Positions 10,757 to 22,006 of a DNA stretch of 64,000 nucleotides are shown here, piece after piece (the first letter of the stretch is position 1; each line of letters begins with the position of its first letter). The notes under the pieces are model-generated. The model did no database searches. It worked only from the letters and a program-made list of their open reading frames with translations, and was not told where the DNA came from. The position numbers were made by a program, and so were the translations under genes. Source of the stretch: Kitagawia praeruptora (taxonomy: Eukaryota; Streptophyta; Magnoliopsida; Apiales; Apiaceae); contig CM075354.1 in assembly GCA_037693485.1 (NCBI GenBank), positions 159,613,501-159,677,500 of the forward strand, given 5' to 3'.

Positions 10757-11363
10757 TATAGCAGCTTGCTCTGTAAATGAAGAATTGAATTTTGTGGTAA
10801 TGTCATCAGTTATATTTTACAGTAGATAGGGAAAATATTGCTTCCGCTATGGGAACAAAATTCCTTTCTCAAATGAGAATTCATAAAAATTATTAGCGGC
10901 AAGATATTTTATTGAGTAATGGTAACTGCACAGTTTTAGGGGGTGTCTTTCTACTCTCCGATGTGGTATAAGAATCATCAATTGAAAAGATTACACAATG
11001 TTTTAAACAGTTATATTTGAAGTTTTTGAACTAGGCAGCTACTAGTATGCTTCTATTTAAACTAAAGTTTGTATGTTTTTGGCAAGTTATTCAGGCCTTG
11101 GGTTTTACATGGTCTGTAAGTATTTGGTTATAACTTGTAAGCATTCGATGGTTATGGATTCTGGAATTATCAATGTTGTAGTCTTACTTTTCTAACCTCC
11201 CCATTGAAACAAATTGAACCTTATATTAACTCACACCTCATACCTATAAAAGTATACATACAGCCGATGGTTCAAATGCAGAGTCCAGCTACTTGGACTT
11301 CATCTCCTATTATAAGGTGAAACCGAAATGATAATTAGTCTTGGCTGTTGACAATACGGATAT
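10757..11363 (+). other. NUA 3' flank
   Basis: This AT-rich sequence follows the NUA stop codon. It should hold the 3' UTR, but there is no strong AATAAA signal, no long A tract and no ORF of note. Nothing else is recognisable before the Harbinger-like element begins at 11367. Confidence 0.5.
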
Positions 11364-11366
11364 TAA

Positions 11367-12880
11367 GGGCCTGTTTGGATTGAGGGTTGGGGAGGGATGG
11401 GTTGGGTTGGGTTAGAATGGGATGGGTTAGGTTGGGAAGGGATGGGTTGGGTTGAACCCTTACCATGTTTGGATGTAAGGGTTGAGTAATGAAGGGTTCA
11501 ACCCTTACCTTATTTGGATGGAGGATTAGGTTGAGAAGGGTTATAATATAATTAATTATTATTTTTTTGGGAAAAATATTTTTAAATCAATATTTTTGAA
11601 AAAAATATTTCGGAATCAATATTTCGGGAAAAAAAATTTCCGAACCAATATTTCGGAAAAAAAATTTCTCAATCAATATTTCGGAAAAAAATACTTCAGA
11701 ACCAATCTTTCGGAAAAAAATATTTCCGAACCAATATTTCGGAAAAAAATATTTCTGGATCAGCATTTTAGGAAAAAATATTACCGAACCAATATTTCTG
11801 AAAAAAATATTTCCGAACGAATATTTTGGAAAAAATATTTCTGAAAAAAATATTTCCGAAATATTGGTTCGGGAAAAAATATTTCCGAAATATTGGTTCG
11901 GAAAAAAATATTTCGGAAATATTGGTTTGGGAAAAAATATTTCCGAAATACTGGTTCGGGAAAAAATATTTCCGAAATATTGGTTCGGAAAAAAATATTT
12001 CGGAAATATTTTGGAAAAAATATTTCTGAAAAAAATATTTCCGAAATATTGGTTCGGAAAAAAACATTTCGGAAATATTGGTTCGGAAAAAAATATTTCC
12101 GAAATATTGGTTCTGAAAAAAATATTTCCAAAATATTGGTTCGGAAAAAAATATTTCCGAAATATTGGTTCGGAAATATTTTTTCCTGAAATACTGATCC
12201 AGAAACATTTTTTCCCAAAATTTTGGTTCGGAAATATTTTTTTCGGAAATATTGGTTCAGAAATATTTTTTCCCGAAATATTTGTTCGGAAATATTTTTT
12301 TCCGAAATATTGGTTCGGAAATATTTTTTCCCGAAATATTTTTTCGGAAAAAAATATTTCCGAAATATTGTTTCGAAAATATTTTTTACCGAAATAATGG
12401 TTCGGAAATATTTTTTCCTGAAATACTGATCCAAAAATATTTTTTCCCAAAATTTTGGTTCGGAAATATTGGTTCAGAAATATTTTTTCCCGAAATATTG
12501 GTTCGAAATTATTTTTTCCCGAAATATTGGTTCGGAAATATTTTTTCCCGAAATATTGGTTCGAAAATATTTTTTCCCAAAATATTGGTTTGGAAATATT
12601 TTTTTCAGAAATACTGATCCAGAAATATTTTTTTAATATTGTTATTTATTAGGAAATATTTTTTTTATTATTGAAATATTTTTTCAACCATGTCCAACAC
12701 CCCAAATCGGGGTGTTGAAATGCTCCCTCATTTACATTATATTAGAACCCTCTCCTAACCCCTCACCAACCACTATAAACCCAACCCTCCATTTTAAATT
12801 TCTATCCAAACAAGGGTTGTCAAATTTGAACCCCTTCCAACCCAACCCATCCCTCCCCAACCCCCGATCCAAACAGGCCC
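11367..12880. mobile_element. PIF/Harbinger-like TIR element, 1,514 bp, TAA target duplication
   Basis: The ends are inverted repeats starting GGGCCTGTTTGGAT and continuing GGGTTGGGGAGGGATGGG on both sides. The flanks are TAA (11364-11366) and TAA (12881-12883), the three-base duplication expected of PIF/Harbinger and Tourist elements. The sub-terminal parts are GGGTTGG-rich on the left and CCAACCC-rich on the right. The middle is occupied by a 30-bp satellite array. No transposase is present. GGGCCTGTTTGG is a common TIR in plant Tourist-like MITEs. Confidence 0.8.
11575..12685. repeat. 30-bp satellite array with an orientation switch, inside the Harbinger-like element
   Basis: About 1.1 kb of a repeating unit made of AAATATTTCCGAA, CCAATATTTCGG or their complements (for example CCGAAATATTGGTTCGG), separated by A7 or T6-8 runs. 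From ~11580 to ~11850 the units read AACCAATATTTC; from ~11850 on they read GAAATATTGGTT, so the array flips and can fold on itself. The unit is near-palindromic and usually a multiple of three long. That explains why several overlapping frames on both strands stay open for 65-290 codons of repetitive F/K/Y/I/S residues. I treat these as non-coding. Confidence 0.85.
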
Positions 12881-13535
12881 TAAATATCGTGATTTTAGAT
12901 TAGTTAAACTCACATTGTCATGTTGTTTGGATTAGTTAAACTCACATTGTTTAATCATTTTTGAAAAAGATACATTTACAGTTTACTGGGAGAATGTTTG
13001 CCTCCGTTTTCACAACTTGAAAAACGACTGTTTATACCAACCCTTGTTACTGAAGCTCTCTGTAGTCACGTGTTCTCTTGTCACCAAGCTTCTGGCTTGA
13101 ATAATAATAATAAAAAGAAAAAGATATGCACAAATCTACTATCCCATTTTCACTTTATTTGACAAGATGATTACACACACCAACGTGAATAAAAGTTCCA
13201 TTCTCCCCACAATTCTCCACGTTAAATTAAAGAAAAATGGACAATGTTGTTGTCCCTCTTTCTTCCCTATCATCAAGTGAAAGTGCTTTGATGATGTTGT
13301 GGTGGTGTCTATTATCATCCTCCCCTTGCCTTGTTAAAGCAATAACAAAAGTGCAATTTCCCTCTTCCATTCCACCAACAATTATCAGCTTAAAACTTGC
13401 CCCAAATCCAATAAAGCAAAGCCACCTCTCCTTTTCCTATTGTTTTAAATTAATCTTTTTCCATGTTTAGTCACATAGAAATAATAAGTCCTGGATTTCT
13501 CATGTTTGGCCTTCTTTCTTCCAATCATGTGCTAT

Positions 13536-13690
13536 ACAGTTAAACCTGGACAAATGAATATTTGATAACCGAATAATATCGTTAAATGAATATTTTTTCC
13601 AATCCTTACATGATAGGAACAAAGTATTTTTTTTAACTTTGATAAATGAATACAAAAATTTCGGTTCCAAGGTAGTCATTTCAAGGGAAT
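13536..13690. mobile_element. Degraded Emigrant/pogo-type MITE-like sequence
   Basis: The phrase ACAGTTAAACCTGGACAAAT, followed by repeated AAATGAATA and a GATAAATGAATAC stretch, resembles the CAGTAAAACCTCTATAAATTAATA ends of Emigrant/Lemi1 Tc1-mariner-like MITEs. Only one end is recognisable and no TA duplication was established. Confidence 0.3.
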
Positions 13691-14024
13691 TACTTTGCTA
13701 CTAGTGACTGAGCTGCTTGATAGCTTGGGGGGACAATAGCAAGATAGCATCATCAACCACACTAGAGGAAGAGTATCCACCTTCTCCCATGTGAAGGAGA
13801 GCCTTTTATTCATGTCAAATTGCATTCATTTTAGTCCCCACTGGCTGCTTTATTATAACCATTTCTTGATTAATTAACACTTCACATCTAAGCATTGGAG
13901 TAATAATTATACCAACTTTTTATCACTAAACGTTAGTTTGACTCTGATTGTTTGTTAATGTGTACTGTAAAACACTCCTCCTATAACTTGCAGTATAGCA
14001 ATACAAATCTGATTATTATTATTA

Positions 14025-14337
14025 GAGTTATTAAGACATTGGCCATCGAAGTTTGTTTGTACATATAAACCATCAAAGTTTAAAAACATACATCCGTGCC
14101 ATTGAAGTATGGATTTTGTACAGATCGACCATAATTTCAAAAAAACCGGTATGATAATGTATATCGGTAAGGGTAAATTCGGAAAATGTTTATACGTTTA
14201 TAACGTTTTATACATTGGCCCTTGAAGTTTGATCAAATGTACACATTGACCATAATTTCTTTAAAATCAGCTTAAATTTATATATATTAATACGAACTAG
14301 TACAAATAAACATACTTAAAGGGTCAATATATTAATA
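14025..14337. mobile_element. Short MULE-like remnant related to the element at 57136-58536
   Basis: It begins GAGTTATTAAGACATTGGCC and ends with AAAGGGTCAATATATTAATA. These phrases match the termini of the 1.4-kb element at 57136-58536 (GGGTTATTAAGACGTTGACC and its partner). The interior keeps the GAAGTTTG, GTACA and GACCATAATTTC motifs of that family. It looks like a short deletion derivative; I could not confirm a target-site duplication. Confidence 0.45.
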
Positions 14338-14822
14338 CCACCTAGCACGGGTCTCTAGTTTAAATTTTATTATTATTATTATTATTATTGAAGTGGCATA
14401 CTAGGCAAAAATGAGTACAATTGGTAAAGATGCAGATTGTTCATGCAGTTTGGAATTTTGGGCAGAAAGGAGTTGAGGATACAAATTGTTGTTGTTAGCT
14501 GTTGCAGACTTGGATCTTTAAAGCCAGACAAGATTACTTTGACCTGTATGACAATGTCCAATGCGCTAATCCCTTTTACACATGCAGTCATCTTCTAATT
14601 ATGGAAAAATTGCAGCTAAACAAAACGCACGACAGCATTCAAATTGTGATTTATAAGCTCAGCAAGTATTTGAGAAAGATAAAGAGAGAAATACATGAAG
14701 CCAAAGGCTGAAAATATATAACTTTAAAATCTATTTTTTAAATTAAACAACTAAACTGGATTCTTGTTTGACGTTTAAACTCGTATCCTTTTATACCATA
14801 CTTGGGGACTAGATTACCCAAC

Positions 14823-17800
14823 TCATTCTGTTTCCCCTTGGCTTTCTGAAGGACATCGAATCAGTTCCAAAATTTTGATAACCTCTTCCATATCTGGACG
14901 ATTTGATGGAACTTGAGATGCACATATTAGGCCAAGCTTTATCACGGGAATTGCCTCCTCCACTGGGAAGTTGCCCATCAGCTTTCTGTCTACACAATCC
15001 TCTGATTTACCCTCATCCAATGCTTCCCTCACCATGTCACATAGCACCACCACATCATCTTCCATATATTCCACAGGTCTATTTCCCGTTACTATTTCGA
15101 GAATCAGAATTCCAAACCCATAAATATCACATTTTTCTGTTATCTTTACAGTTTGGCATGCAAACTCAGGAGCCATGTACCCAAGTGCACTCTGAATTTT
15201 GCTGCTTAAGTTGTAACGATCCAATAATGGCAACAGACTAGCCAGGCCAAAGTCTCCGACCTTAGCTTCAAAGGAACTTCCTATTAGGATGTTACTAGGT
15301 TTCAAATTATAGTGAATTACTTTCATGCGATGCAAATGTTCCAGACCTTTAGCTGTCCCGAGAATTATATTAAATCTCTGTTTCCAAGAAAGGCAATTTT
15401 CCAACTGTTCCCCATGAAGATGCGTGTACAAACTTCCATTGCAGACATACTCGTTGATGAGCAGCTGTAAAGATTGAGTCCAGTAATAACCTTCAAGGGC
15501 TACAAGATTTTGGTGCCTTATCTTCCCAAGCTTCTTGACCTCCCTCTCAAAGTCATCTTGGGATTTCATCAGACCAGAAGCATTTAGTTTCTTAATGGCA
15601 ACTGACCGTCCATCTCGAAGAGCTGTTTCATAAACAATGCCAAAGCCACCATGCCCAATTTCACAATCTTTGTTGAGCAATCCATGAGCCCCATCAACAA
15701 ATTCAGAATCACCAGAAAACATAACAAGCTTGCCATAGTTGGACTCACTTGTATGGGCAGGGCTAAATTCATCCCCACCATATAAATTAAGGGATGTAGC
15801 AGCACCTGACATGGAAGAACGAGCATGCAGATTAAGGATAGCAACTGTTAGAACTCCAAGAGCTATCAAGATGGCTGCACCAATGGCAATGAGAGCTGAA
15901 ATACTGAGTATAATTTTCTTGTGGTGGAAATTAGGCGAGAGAGAACCATGATTGGAGGAGCCGGAAGATGAATCTGGGTTAAGGACGATAGGTTTTGGAT
16001 GGGTAGCATTGCATGGATTATTCATGATAGAGCCGCATAGGCTTGGGTTACCAACTAGTGAAGAAAGAGATATGGTGTCAAAAAAGCCACCAACAGGCAA
16101 TTCACCTTGTAGATTATTGTGGGAAATGTTAAAATTATTGAGGTAAGAAAGGTTCGTCAGCTCCTTAGGTAAGCTTCCAGAGAGCTGGTTGAAGGAAAAA
16201 TCTACAGTCTGGAGTTCAGTGAGATTTGCAATTACCATTGGAATAGAACCTGTAAGATTGTTCTGGGAAAGAACTCTGTGCAGGACAAAAAATCGTACAA
16301 ACAAAAGTAATCAGTAATGCTGTACTAGGATTCACTTAGATGTTTGCAAATATAAAATGAATAAAAATGCAACAAAAGTGTAGTAGAACAGTAGGAATGT
16401 ACCCTTCCAAGGATTGAACTAAGAGGACCAGCCATTACAGGAGGAGACCATCATTATCAAAAATAATGTTGGTTGACAAGACAATGCAGATTATAAAAGC
16501 TCTAGTGCAATGACTAATAGTATTACAGGAAAAACAGTTTCATACTAAGGTTTATAGTTCCCAATCTATATAGTAACATTTACAGGGATTTAAAGACTTG
16601 GTAGAAAGCACAAGTGGTAGGAAACTTACAATGTAGTGAGAGATGAGCAATTTCCGATTTCAAGTGGAATCTCCCCAGTCAGAAAGTTATTCTCCAACCA
16701 TAGTTCTAGCAATGCTGCTGCGCCACCAATGCCAGAGGGAATGCTTCCATTTAGCCAATTATGACTCAGATCAAGAACACGTGCTGCTTTTAGTTCACCT
16801 AAAGCTGCAGGGATTGAACCAAATAAAAAGTTCCTAGACATATTCAAGAACTGTAATCTACTCAAGTTTCGGATGCCAGATGGAATTTCACCGAATAATG
16901 CATTAGAAGACAAATCCATGACCTGAATACTTTGATATGAAGCTGAAATTAACATACTAAAAGGATATTCTACACTTCCATTTAGCCTGTTTCCTGAAAG
17001 AGAAATAGTATCCAATCCTAATTCAAAAATCCATGCAGGAAGATTACCAGCCAACAAATTCCAGCTAACATCCAGAGTCTTAAGTGATATACAATTTTTC
17101 AGGGACTCCGGTAAGCTTCCAGTGAATTGGTTTGTAGACAAATTCAGTTGTTTCAAGAACTGAAGCTCTCCTATTGAGTATGCAACTTCACCAGAAAAAT
17201 TATTGGCAGACAAGTCCAAATTCTCAAGGCTTCTCATATTAGAAATCCAGTCGAGAAATTCACCAGATAGTAAATTTCCTCGTAAATTAAGAGAATTGCA
17301 CAAGCTCAGTTTCTGCATTGACCAAGGAAGTTCCCCAGACAGAAGATTGTCACTAAAATCTAGTGATTTCAACAATAAGCATCCTCCAATGTCATCCGGT
17401 ACTTGTCCGGTGAACCTGTTCTTTCTCAAGCTCACAGCTCTTAAATCGTACAAACTCTGAATTCCCCGCGGAATCACACCTTCCAACAAATTATCAGAAA
17501 GATCAAGCGAACGCAGAGCATTGAGAGACCAAATTCCAGAAGGCAATTGGCCCGAAAGGCGATTAGATGAGAAGTTAACCCCCTTGAGTGTTGAACATGA
17601 AGTAAAAGTATTCGGGATTGGACCAGTAAGATTATTTTTGGCAAGCGAAATTACACGCAATGATCTGCATTGCAGAAAGAGCTGATCAGGGACGAAACCG
17701 GAGAAACTATTATGACTTAGATCAATCACCTGCAAGTTATCAAACTGGGAAAGGATAGGAGTAATAGTGCCAGTAAAGTTGTTATTCGAGAGCGACAATT

Positions 17801-18101
17801 TGTGAAGAAACTCTAGTCGAAGGAGGCCTCTGCCGATGTGACCGGAGAGTGAGAGGCCATCAAGATGAAGCTCTGTCACCCTATTGGTGTAAGGATGGCA
17901 TTTGATACCCAACCAGTTGCAGGGAGATGAGTCATCTTCATTCCAAGAAGTGAGCTTGGAGAGTGGATCATTAAGGTCAGCTTTGAAGACAATTAAACCA
18001 AGAAGATCATCACTAAAAGCAGCAGGGGAGGAAACAGAGTGAACATGCAGGGGAGTTAGAAACACAACAAGAACAAGTGATAACAGCAAGCTTAGCTGCA
18101 T
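14823..18101 (-). CDS. LRR receptor-like kinase, PXC2/IRK subfamily (two exons)
   Basis: Exon 1 is 18101-16630, exon 2 16275-14823; the intron 16629-16276 has GTAAG...GCACAG ends. Joined, they give 974 codons (family about 965). Signal peptide (residues ~1-24, MQLSLLLSLVLVVFL), LRRNT with PCNWLGIKC, about 20 LRRs (~75-590), an HPKPIVLNP hinge, a transmembrane helix (~612-639) and a kinase domain. The glycine loop GHGGFG (~698) and lysine in VAIKK (~719) are present and DFG is intact (~832), but the catalytic HRD reads HYN (~813-815), as in the IRK/PXC2 clade, so it is probably an atypical kinase. The ending VPSNRPDMEEVIKILELI and ARSSMS after the membrane favour PXC2 over IRK. PXC2 is a plasma-membrane receptor linked to vascular and leaf vein development. 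I chose the ATG at 18101 because it starts the signal peptide; the longer frame upstream opens only with TTG. Confidence 0.9.
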
Positions 18102-19332
18102 TCTTAGGTATAAAATGGAGATTGTATCAGAAAGTTTTGGTCTTGAAAGTGGTGTAATGAAAGTGGGGAATGTAGATGCATAAATATATATGCAGTGCAA
18201 GAAAGTGATGATTTTTGTGGAGTGGTGATGATGATGATTACAAATGAAATGTTGGGTTGTAGGTAAAATTTATGTAGTGTAAGTAGCATGTGTATAGAGA
18301 TGGTGAGTTTTGCAGGAGTAGGAGAGAGATGGAAATGAAATGAGAGCAAAGAAGATGAAGAAGAAGAGTAATTAATACTCCACCATCACCACATTTAAAA
18401 TAAAGGAGGTAGGGGGGGGGGGGGGAGAGATGTCAGGATAGTAGTAGTATTTATTGCTATGATTATTATAAATAAGTACAGGTTTGTGGGGGAGAGCATT
18501 GAGGAGTAGAAGGAGGAGCATCAGAAGCTTTTTATTATAATGTTTCACTCCACATTCCCCCAAGAGTAGAGCATTCAATTCTCTCTGTCTGAAGGGAGAG
18601 AGGGGGAGAGAGAGAGAGTAAAAAACTAAAGAGAACTGGTGGGAATCAAGATGATACAAAACACAAGAGTGTTTTGTAACTAATGATACAAAATGATGAA
18701 GAAAGTAAAGTGTGGGAGTGCAATGAGGGAAATAAAGATAGACAGGGCAGGCTGTCTCAACTCCCCTTTATTTATGTGTATGACTATTTCTCTAGCAGTA
18801 GATTTGTTGTTCTATCTGCTCATCTCTTTTTTCTTTCATTTTTCTCAGCAGCTAGTTTGAACAATCTTTTAAGATGCACTCCTTATAAACATGAAACGTA
18901 ACAATAACATCTTCATGTATTAATTAAAGTTGACAATATATTTTTCCTTGAGAAACAGACAAAAAGAAAAAGGGCAAGATAGGTGAGTCATCTGGGTATG
19001 AAAATTAAAGAGACCTTTGACTTGAACATACTCCTCTTTTCCTCGATCACAACAACATGCATTGTTTGTATACAAGTTAGTTATGATGGTCAGGACTCAG
19101 TACTATACCAAACCGTGTCTACTGGTTATTCACTCGAATTCAGATCCTAAACTGAGGCCAAACAAAAGGTTCCTTTGCTTTTTTAGTCTGTTTTTGAACA
19201 GAGATTGCAAAAGCCAAAAATGGTGTAGTTGAACACAAACTTGCAAAATCCAAAAATGATGTTTTTTGGATTTTTGTTTAAAAAAGACATGTTCGTCATT
19301 CTAAAAGGTGAACATGTCTTTTTTAAAATAAG
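18102..19332 (-). promoter_or_regulatory. PXC2 upstream region and intergenic spacer
   Basis: This is the leader and promoter side of the leftward PXC2 gene. The near part is rich in TCATCATCACC-type repeats and contains a G10 run (18413-18424) and a GA-rich tract (18595-18620), typical of plant 5' flanks. A clear TATA box is not obvious. A short perfect hairpin with AAAAAAGACATGTTC arms lies at about 19279-19328. Small ORFs here (for example 18104-18349 and 18372-18659 on the minus strand) are low-complexity and not supported. Confidence 0.35.
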
Positions 19333-19581
19333 TATCAAGATCATCACCCGTTTCATCCAAATATATCAAATGAGTCACTCATTGTAAAAATGACTCAATT
19401 TAGTCACCAATTTGAAAATTTGTATCATCTTAATCATTTAGAAGTTGAAAATTATTATCATTTTAGTCATTCTCGGATGATTTTCTTGATACAAATTTTA
19501 AATATAGTGACCAAATCGAGTCATTTTTACGATGAGTGACTCACTTGATATATTTGGATGAAATGAGTGATGATATTGATA
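19333..19581. mobile_element. Small MITE-like foldback element
   Basis: The left arm ATCAAGATCATCACCCGTTT continues to ATATATCAAATGAGTCACTCAT. The right arm, reverse complemented, reads ATCAATATCATCACTCATTT and continues through ATATATCAAGTGAGTCACTCAT. The arms are about 80 bp with a roughly 90-bp centre, giving a MITE of ~250 bp. I could not decide the duplicated target. Confidence 0.6.
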
Positions 19582-19886
19582 TTTATCCCAATTTAAAACA
19601 CATTAAACTTCAATGACATGTTCGCCATTTAAAATGGAGAACAACACTATTTTGTTTATTTATATGAATAGACATATTCGCAATTTCAAATGGAGAACAA
19701 CACTATTTTTTATTTGTTATGAATCTGTTAGCCTTTTGACAGTTTTTTTTGTTATTCATCTAGGTATTTTGAGGGCATAAAAATAATATTTCTACAAATA
19801 ATTTTCACGATTATTTCTTCCGAATGAAAATAGGAATATTCTACTTTGTTAGTAGGCCAAAAAAAAATTAAAAATATAATGCATAA
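19582..19886. other. Flank of the hAT-like shell, with a 57-bp tandem duplication
   Basis: A ~40-base phrase (GACATGTTCGCCATTTAAAA... then GACATATTCGCAATTTCAAA..., each followed by GGAGAACAACACTATTTT) occurs twice, at about 19616 and 19671. The part around 19765-19860 (ATTTTGAGGGC...CTACTTTGTTA) is a diverged direct repeat of 38218-38325 on the far side of the shell. No gene is recognised. Confidence 0.45.
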
Positions 19887-20395
19887 GTCTAGGGTGTACG
19901 CGGTGCGGTTGCGAGTGGTTTTTGGCGATTATTGCGATTTTTTTTAGTTTTGGTTGTTATGTGAAATTTCCAATTACAACCGCAATTGCGATTGCGGTTA
20001 TCCGCGATTATGGTTGCGGTTAAAGTCGCGGTTTACGGTTCAACCACCTATTAAAATTTGTATTAAATTTATTTTTTTTGATAAATAACCAATTATAAGT
20101 TGAAAAAATTCAATGTTTTTGTTGGAAAATCAGATCCTAGTGTATGAGACTAAAGAATGAACTCAATAAACACAAACTTATATCCAGTTTCGTTAATAAA
20201 ACAAGAAACTAATACTAACTGAAAGTACTAACTACAAGTAAAGTAATACTACATAATATTAATAATCATGCTATGGCCATTACCTAAGACAACCCGCGAA
20301 ACACTCCATGCTAGCTAGAGACGAGTAGACAAGAACCTAAAGATAATAACCCACGTTGCTTTATATTATATAAAAATATATAATATAAAATATAG

Positions 20396-20766
20396 AGAAA
20401 AGTTCTATGGAGTACTGATTTAATTGGAGTACTTGGAGTACATATACGTTCTGCATTCAAAATATTTTAAAAATTTATTATTTTGAAAACCTTGTTATAT
20501 GAATATCATAATTTCATTGATAATCTTGAAAATCATGTATGTTTTGCAATATGTTCATCTTGAAAATCCTTTATGTTTTGCAATCAGAACATATATGTTT
20601 TGCAACCCAAATGTGTTTCGCAGAACAATTCATTTTACAATATTTTGTTAGCAAAACATACAAGATTTTCAATGAAATAGTGATATTCATGTAATAAGCT
20701 TTGCAAAATAATAAAGTTTGCAAAATTTTGAATGCAAAATGTATACTCCATAGAACTTTACTCATA
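20396..20766. mobile_element. Hairpin element with GTTCTATGGAGTA ends in TA-rich DNA
   Basis: The left end AAAAGTTCTATGGAGTACTG and the reverse complement of the right end GAGTAAAGTTCTATGGAGTA are inverted repeats. The interior repeats ATGTTTTGCAA and GAAAATC phrases in both orientations. Both flanks are TATA-rich (TATATAATATAAAATATA on the left, ATATATATATATATAT on the right), the same target preference as the elements at 59-60 kb. Confidence 0.5.
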
Positions 20767-20789
20767 AAATATATATATATATATATATA

Positions 20790-21328
20790 GAGAGAGTCTT
20801 GCTCCATTGAGAACCATCTTATTATGAGAACTATGAGAACCCACGTCATGATAATGTCATAAATATAATTTTTTTTAAAAAAAATAATTTTGGGTAAAAA
20901 ATAATTTTCGCAAAAAAAAATTTTTTTTTTGGGAAAAAAATCTGACGTCATACTGGTGATTTTTTACAAATCTGGTGATTTTTTACGAAATCTGGTGATT
21001 TTCCAGATTTTGTAAAAAATCACCAGATTTTGTAAAAAATCACCAGAATTCAACAAAAATCACCAGGATGACGTCAGCATGACGTCAGAAACTTTTTTCC
21101 CCCAGATTTTTTTATAAATTTTTTTTTAAATTTTTTTTAAAAAAAATTTAAAAAAAAATTATTTATGACATCATGATGACGTCTTCAGGGGGTGGGGTTA
21201 GTGTGTGTGAGGGTGTAGGTTATTAGTGTGGGTGCCCCTAGCGGGGCCATTAGATTAGATTAAAATGAATGGATGAGATTAGATCTCATATCTCACCAAA
21301 ACAAAAGGTTCTCACTTGAGCAAAAACC
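20790..21328. mobile_element. TA-flanked foldback element with GC box
   Basis: The left end GAGTCTTGCTCCATTGAGAACC and the reverse complement of the right end GGTTTTTGCTCAAGTGAGAACC are inverted repeats, with (TA)n outside both. The interior has TGACGTCA-type motifs and a small internal palindrome of CACCAGATTTTGTAAAAAAT units around 20960-21060. The right arm has the GC palindrome GCCCCTAGCGGGGCC (21234-21248) and the block GAGATATGAGATCTAATC shared with the element at 1889-2977. No ORF of note. Confidence 0.6.
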
Positions 21329-21336
21329 TATATATA

Positions 21337-21749
21337 CCAAATAGGCGGAAGCAGGAAAGCGGTATTTTAGTAAGAAGGGGGCTCAACACATGAGCTAGAG
21401 AGAAAAGAAGAGAAAACAATATTATTCAAGCGTGCTGAATACAAGATACAAAGCTCTCTTAAATAGAGAGACTGGGGAGAACTCTATGATTAAAGTTCTG
21501 ACTAGACCTACCTAATAATAACAAACAGACAAACAACTTTTAATAAAGGTGAATTATTGAAGCCGGGTACACTCTTTGGGCCCCATCGTCACTTTAATAA
21601 TTCTTACAGACAAACACCTTTAAACTAAAATACAAAGAAACTTTAAAAAAGCAAATATAATTGCAAACTCCACTGAATAAAGCAGATTCCATTATCTTCA
21701 AAAGCAACCATTATTGCTGGGAATCTTCAAAAGCAATCATTATTGCGTG
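21337..21749 (-). promoter_or_regulatory. Pararetrovirus intergenic/promoter region (left copy)
   Basis: Read on the minus strand, this follows ORF4 and carries a TGACG motif with GGGCCC (near 21585-21600), a TATA-like TATTTAAG (near 21463-21475) and a short terminal segment running to CTATTTGG at 21337. The layout resembles the promoter plus terminally redundant region upstream of the primer site in caulimovirids. Homology with the second copy (29391-29842) stops after the first bases of the primer-binding site, where TGGTAT merges with host TATATA. Confidence 0.6.
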
Positions 21750-22004
21750 TCAAGCTGTGAAATTCTGAAACCAAAGTAATCTTTGCTTTAATATTTTCTG
21801 CTTTTGAATTTTGTGCTGCAGATAATTATGAAGAAGACGAACCATCTTGAAATCTTCTTGAATTTGTTGAGAAGTCCTATTTCTTCTTTCTTTCCAAGAA
21901 AGATCTTCTTGATGTAGAAAATAGGCATCTATTTGATCCTTAATGAGCTGAATTTTTCTCTCCTTTTTCTTTAATTTTGAAAAAGCTGGACCCAACATAA
22001 ACAT
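21750..22004 (-). CDS. Endogenous pararetrovirus ORF4, small basic protein (84 aa)
   Basis: It starts two bases after the ORF3 stop on the same strand, continuing the tight packing of the viral genes. The product is Lys/Gln/Arg-rich and probably helical (KLKKKERKIQLIKDQIDAYF). I recognise no domain. The second copy at 29843-30058 stops 13 codons earlier because of base differences near its 3' end, so the C-terminus is not conserved. Confidence 0.5.
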   Translation of the reverse strand: MFMLGPAFSKLKKKERKIQLIKDQIDAYFLHQEDLSWKERRNRTSQQIQEDFKMVRLLHNYLQHKIQKQKILKQRLLWFQNFTA

Positions 22005-22006
22005 GA

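Larger units (their letters stand above)
12884..14822. other. Intergenic region between the Harbinger-like element and PXC2
   Basis: AT-rich spacer. It contains a short direct duplication (GATTAGTTAAACTCACATTG at about 12898 and 12930), a degraded Emigrant-like sequence (13536-13690) and a MULE remnant (14025-14337). ORFs at 13237-13470 and 14502-14711 lack recognisable similarity or coding character. The last ~100 bases should include the 3' UTR of the PXC2-type gene, which reads leftwards. Confidence 0.5.

Noticed and set aside
11587..12450. Long overlapping ORFs on both strands (up to 287 codons)
   Set aside because: All are translations of the 30-bp satellite; composition is repetitive F/K/Y/I/S and several frames are open at once.
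18102..18200. Longer PXC2 N-terminus starting at 18200
   Set aside because: It starts with TTG and would place 33 residues before a good signal peptide; the ATG at 18101 is better.
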